Assembly (NCBI RefSeq): GCF_022879595.1
Contig: NZ_CP084265.1
Location: forward strand, 1,736,001 to 1,800,000
DNA from: Caballeronia sp. Lep1P3
GTDB lineage: Bacteria; Pseudomonadota; Gammaproteobacteria; Burkholderiales; Burkholderiaceae
Direction of reading: 5' to 3'
Length of the DNA: 64,000 bases
Shown: positions 63,143 through 64,000 of the stretch, piece by piece
Numbering within the stretch: the first letter of the stretch is position 1
Layout of the letters: each line of letters begins with the position of its first letter
The notes under the pieces: model-generated
The model's input: the letters and a program-made list of their open reading frames with translations, nothing else
The model's database searches: none
What the model was told of the DNA's origin: nothing
Translations under genes and position numbers: made by a program

Positions 63143-63158
63143 ACTCTTATATAAGAGT
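63143..63158. promoter_or_regulatory. 16-bp palindrome upstream of aceA
   Basis: ACTCTTATATAAGAGT is a perfect 16-bp palindrome, 99 bases before the aceA ATG, and contains a TATA-type core that could double as a -10. It looks like the operator of a dimeric regulator of the glyoxylate cycle. I cannot name the regulator from sequence alone. Confidence 0.55.
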
Positions 63159-63257
63159 TCAGCAAACGCACGCCGCCGACCACGGGGCCGCGACGCTCAA
63201 AGCTCAACCGCTTCGAAACAGGTTTCGTCGTAACGCCCAATCTCAAGGAGAAACGCC

Positions 63258-64000
63258 ATGACGTCACGTCAACAGCAGGCCCAGCAACTCCATCAGCAGT
63301 GGGAAACCGATGCCCGCTGGAAAGGCATCAAGCGCGGCTATTCGGCGGAGGATGTCGTGCGCCTGCGCGGATCGGTGCCGGTCGAACATACGCTCGCGCG
63401 CCGTGGCGCCGAGAAGCTCTGGGCGCTGATTCACGATGAGCCGTTCGTCAACGCGCTCGGCGCGCTCACCGGCAATCAGGCGATGCAGCAGGTCAAGGCC
63501 GGCCTGAAGGCGATCTATCTGTCGGGCTGGCAAGTGGCGGGCGACGCGAACATCGCGGGCGAAATGTATCCGGATCAGTCGCTGTATCCGGCGAACTCTG
63601 TGCCGCTCGTCGTGAAGCGCATCAACAACACGTTCACGCGCGCCGACCAGATCCAGTGGTCCGAAGGCAAGAATCCGGGCGACGAAGGCTATATCGACTA
63701 CTTCGCGCCGATCGTCGCCGATGCGGAAGCGGGTTTCGGCGGCGTGCTCAACGCGTTCGAGCTGATGAAGGCGATGATCGAAGCCGGCGCCGCGGGCGTC
63801 CACTTCGAAGATCAACTGGCGTCGGTCAAGAAGTGCGGCCACATGGGCGGCAAGGTGCTCGTGCCGACGCGCGAAAACGTCGCGAAACTGGTCGCTGCGC
63901 GTCTCGCCGCCGATGTCTGCGGCACGCCGACGCTGCTCGTCGCCCGCACGGACGCGGAAGCCGCCGATCTCGTGACGTCGGACATCGACGAAAACGACAA
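63258..64000 (+). CDS. aceA: Isocitrate lyase (3' end outside window)
   Basis: First enzyme of the glyoxylate shunt, splitting isocitrate to glyoxylate and succinate during growth on acetate or fatty acids. AAGGAG lies 7 bases before the ATG. The start [20 protein letters not shown], the substrate loop [20 protein letters not shown] and the catalytic Cys193 in KKCGHMGG are visible. The window holds 247 codons of an expected 430 or so; the reading frame is intact to the right edge. A 404-base upstream region carries the palindrome described separately. Confidence 0.97.
   Translation, partial: MTSRQQQAQQLHQQWETDARWKGIKRGYSAEDVVRLRGSVPVEHTLARRGAEKLWALIHDEPFVNALGALTGNQAMQQVKAGLKAIYLSGWQVAGDANIAGEMYPDQSLYPANSVPLVVKRINNTFTRADQIQWSEGKNPGDEGYIDYFAPIVADAEAGFGGVLNAFELMKAMIEAGAAGVHFEDQLASVKKCGHMGGKVLVPTRENVAKLVAARLAADVCGTPTLLVARTDAEAADLVTSDIDEND

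Overview
The window is a stretch of conserved chromosomal core from a GC-rich betaproteobacterium. Gene content, gene order and protein sequences fit the Burkholderiaceae, most likely the Burkholderia/Paraburkholderia/Caballeronia group. The signs are the rpsB-to-rnhB supercluster, the smc-zipA-ligA-def string, ppsA back to back with ppsR, and an acyl-CoA-binding protein gene. The genus is an inference. I see no insertion sequence, prophage, CRISPR array, tRNA or rRNA. Coding density is very high, and nearly every long unexplained reading frame is an antisense or off-frame shadow of a real gene.

Layout. 1-9.8 kb: guaB (cut at the left edge), a DMT permease, rnfH-ratA divergent from smpB, qmcA-nfeD, ppsA, and divergent ppsR. 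9.0-25 kb, minus strand: one long cluster in the order rpsB, tsf, pyrH, frr, uppS, cdsA, dxr, rseP, bamA, ompH, lpxD, fabZ, lpxA, lpxB, rnhB, trmH-type methyltransferase. It joins translation, isoprenoid and phospholipid precursors, outer-membrane protein assembly and lipid A. 25.4-31.3 kb, plus strand: map, glnD, a pseudouridine synthase with an extraordinary N-terminal repeat tract, and a small unknown gene. 31.3-40.2 kb, minus strand: def, ligA, zipA, smc (chromosome maintenance and division) and a second DMT permease. 40.4-50.3 kb: dapC, dapD, an ArsC-like gene, dapE (lysine and peptidoglycan precursor), prmB, cls, gpx (minus), an ABC-F protein and a CoA racemase-like gene. 50.3-53.2 kb, minus strand: a small unknown gene, radA, alr. 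53.5-57.2 kb: lplT and thiM-thiE-thiD (thiamine salvage). 57.2-60.3 kb, minus strand: tsaB-rimI-uracil-DNA glycosylase-DUF1853, each overlapping the next. 60.5-64 kb: acyl-CoA-binding protein, DEAD-box helicase, and aceA (cut at the right edge).

I found no clearly new multi-gene system. The features most worth a second look are these: (i) the eight exact-length 120-bp repeats inside the pseudouridine synthase gene at 28.85-30.78 kb, with two adjacent copies identical in DNA; (ii) hairpins that look like premature terminators in the rpsB leader, between rpsB and tsf, and just before dapE; (iii) inverted repeats in the ppsA-ppsR and aceA upstream regions; (iv) translational coupling of an uncharacterised, possibly nuclease-like DUF1853 protein to a family 4 uracil-DNA glycosylase.
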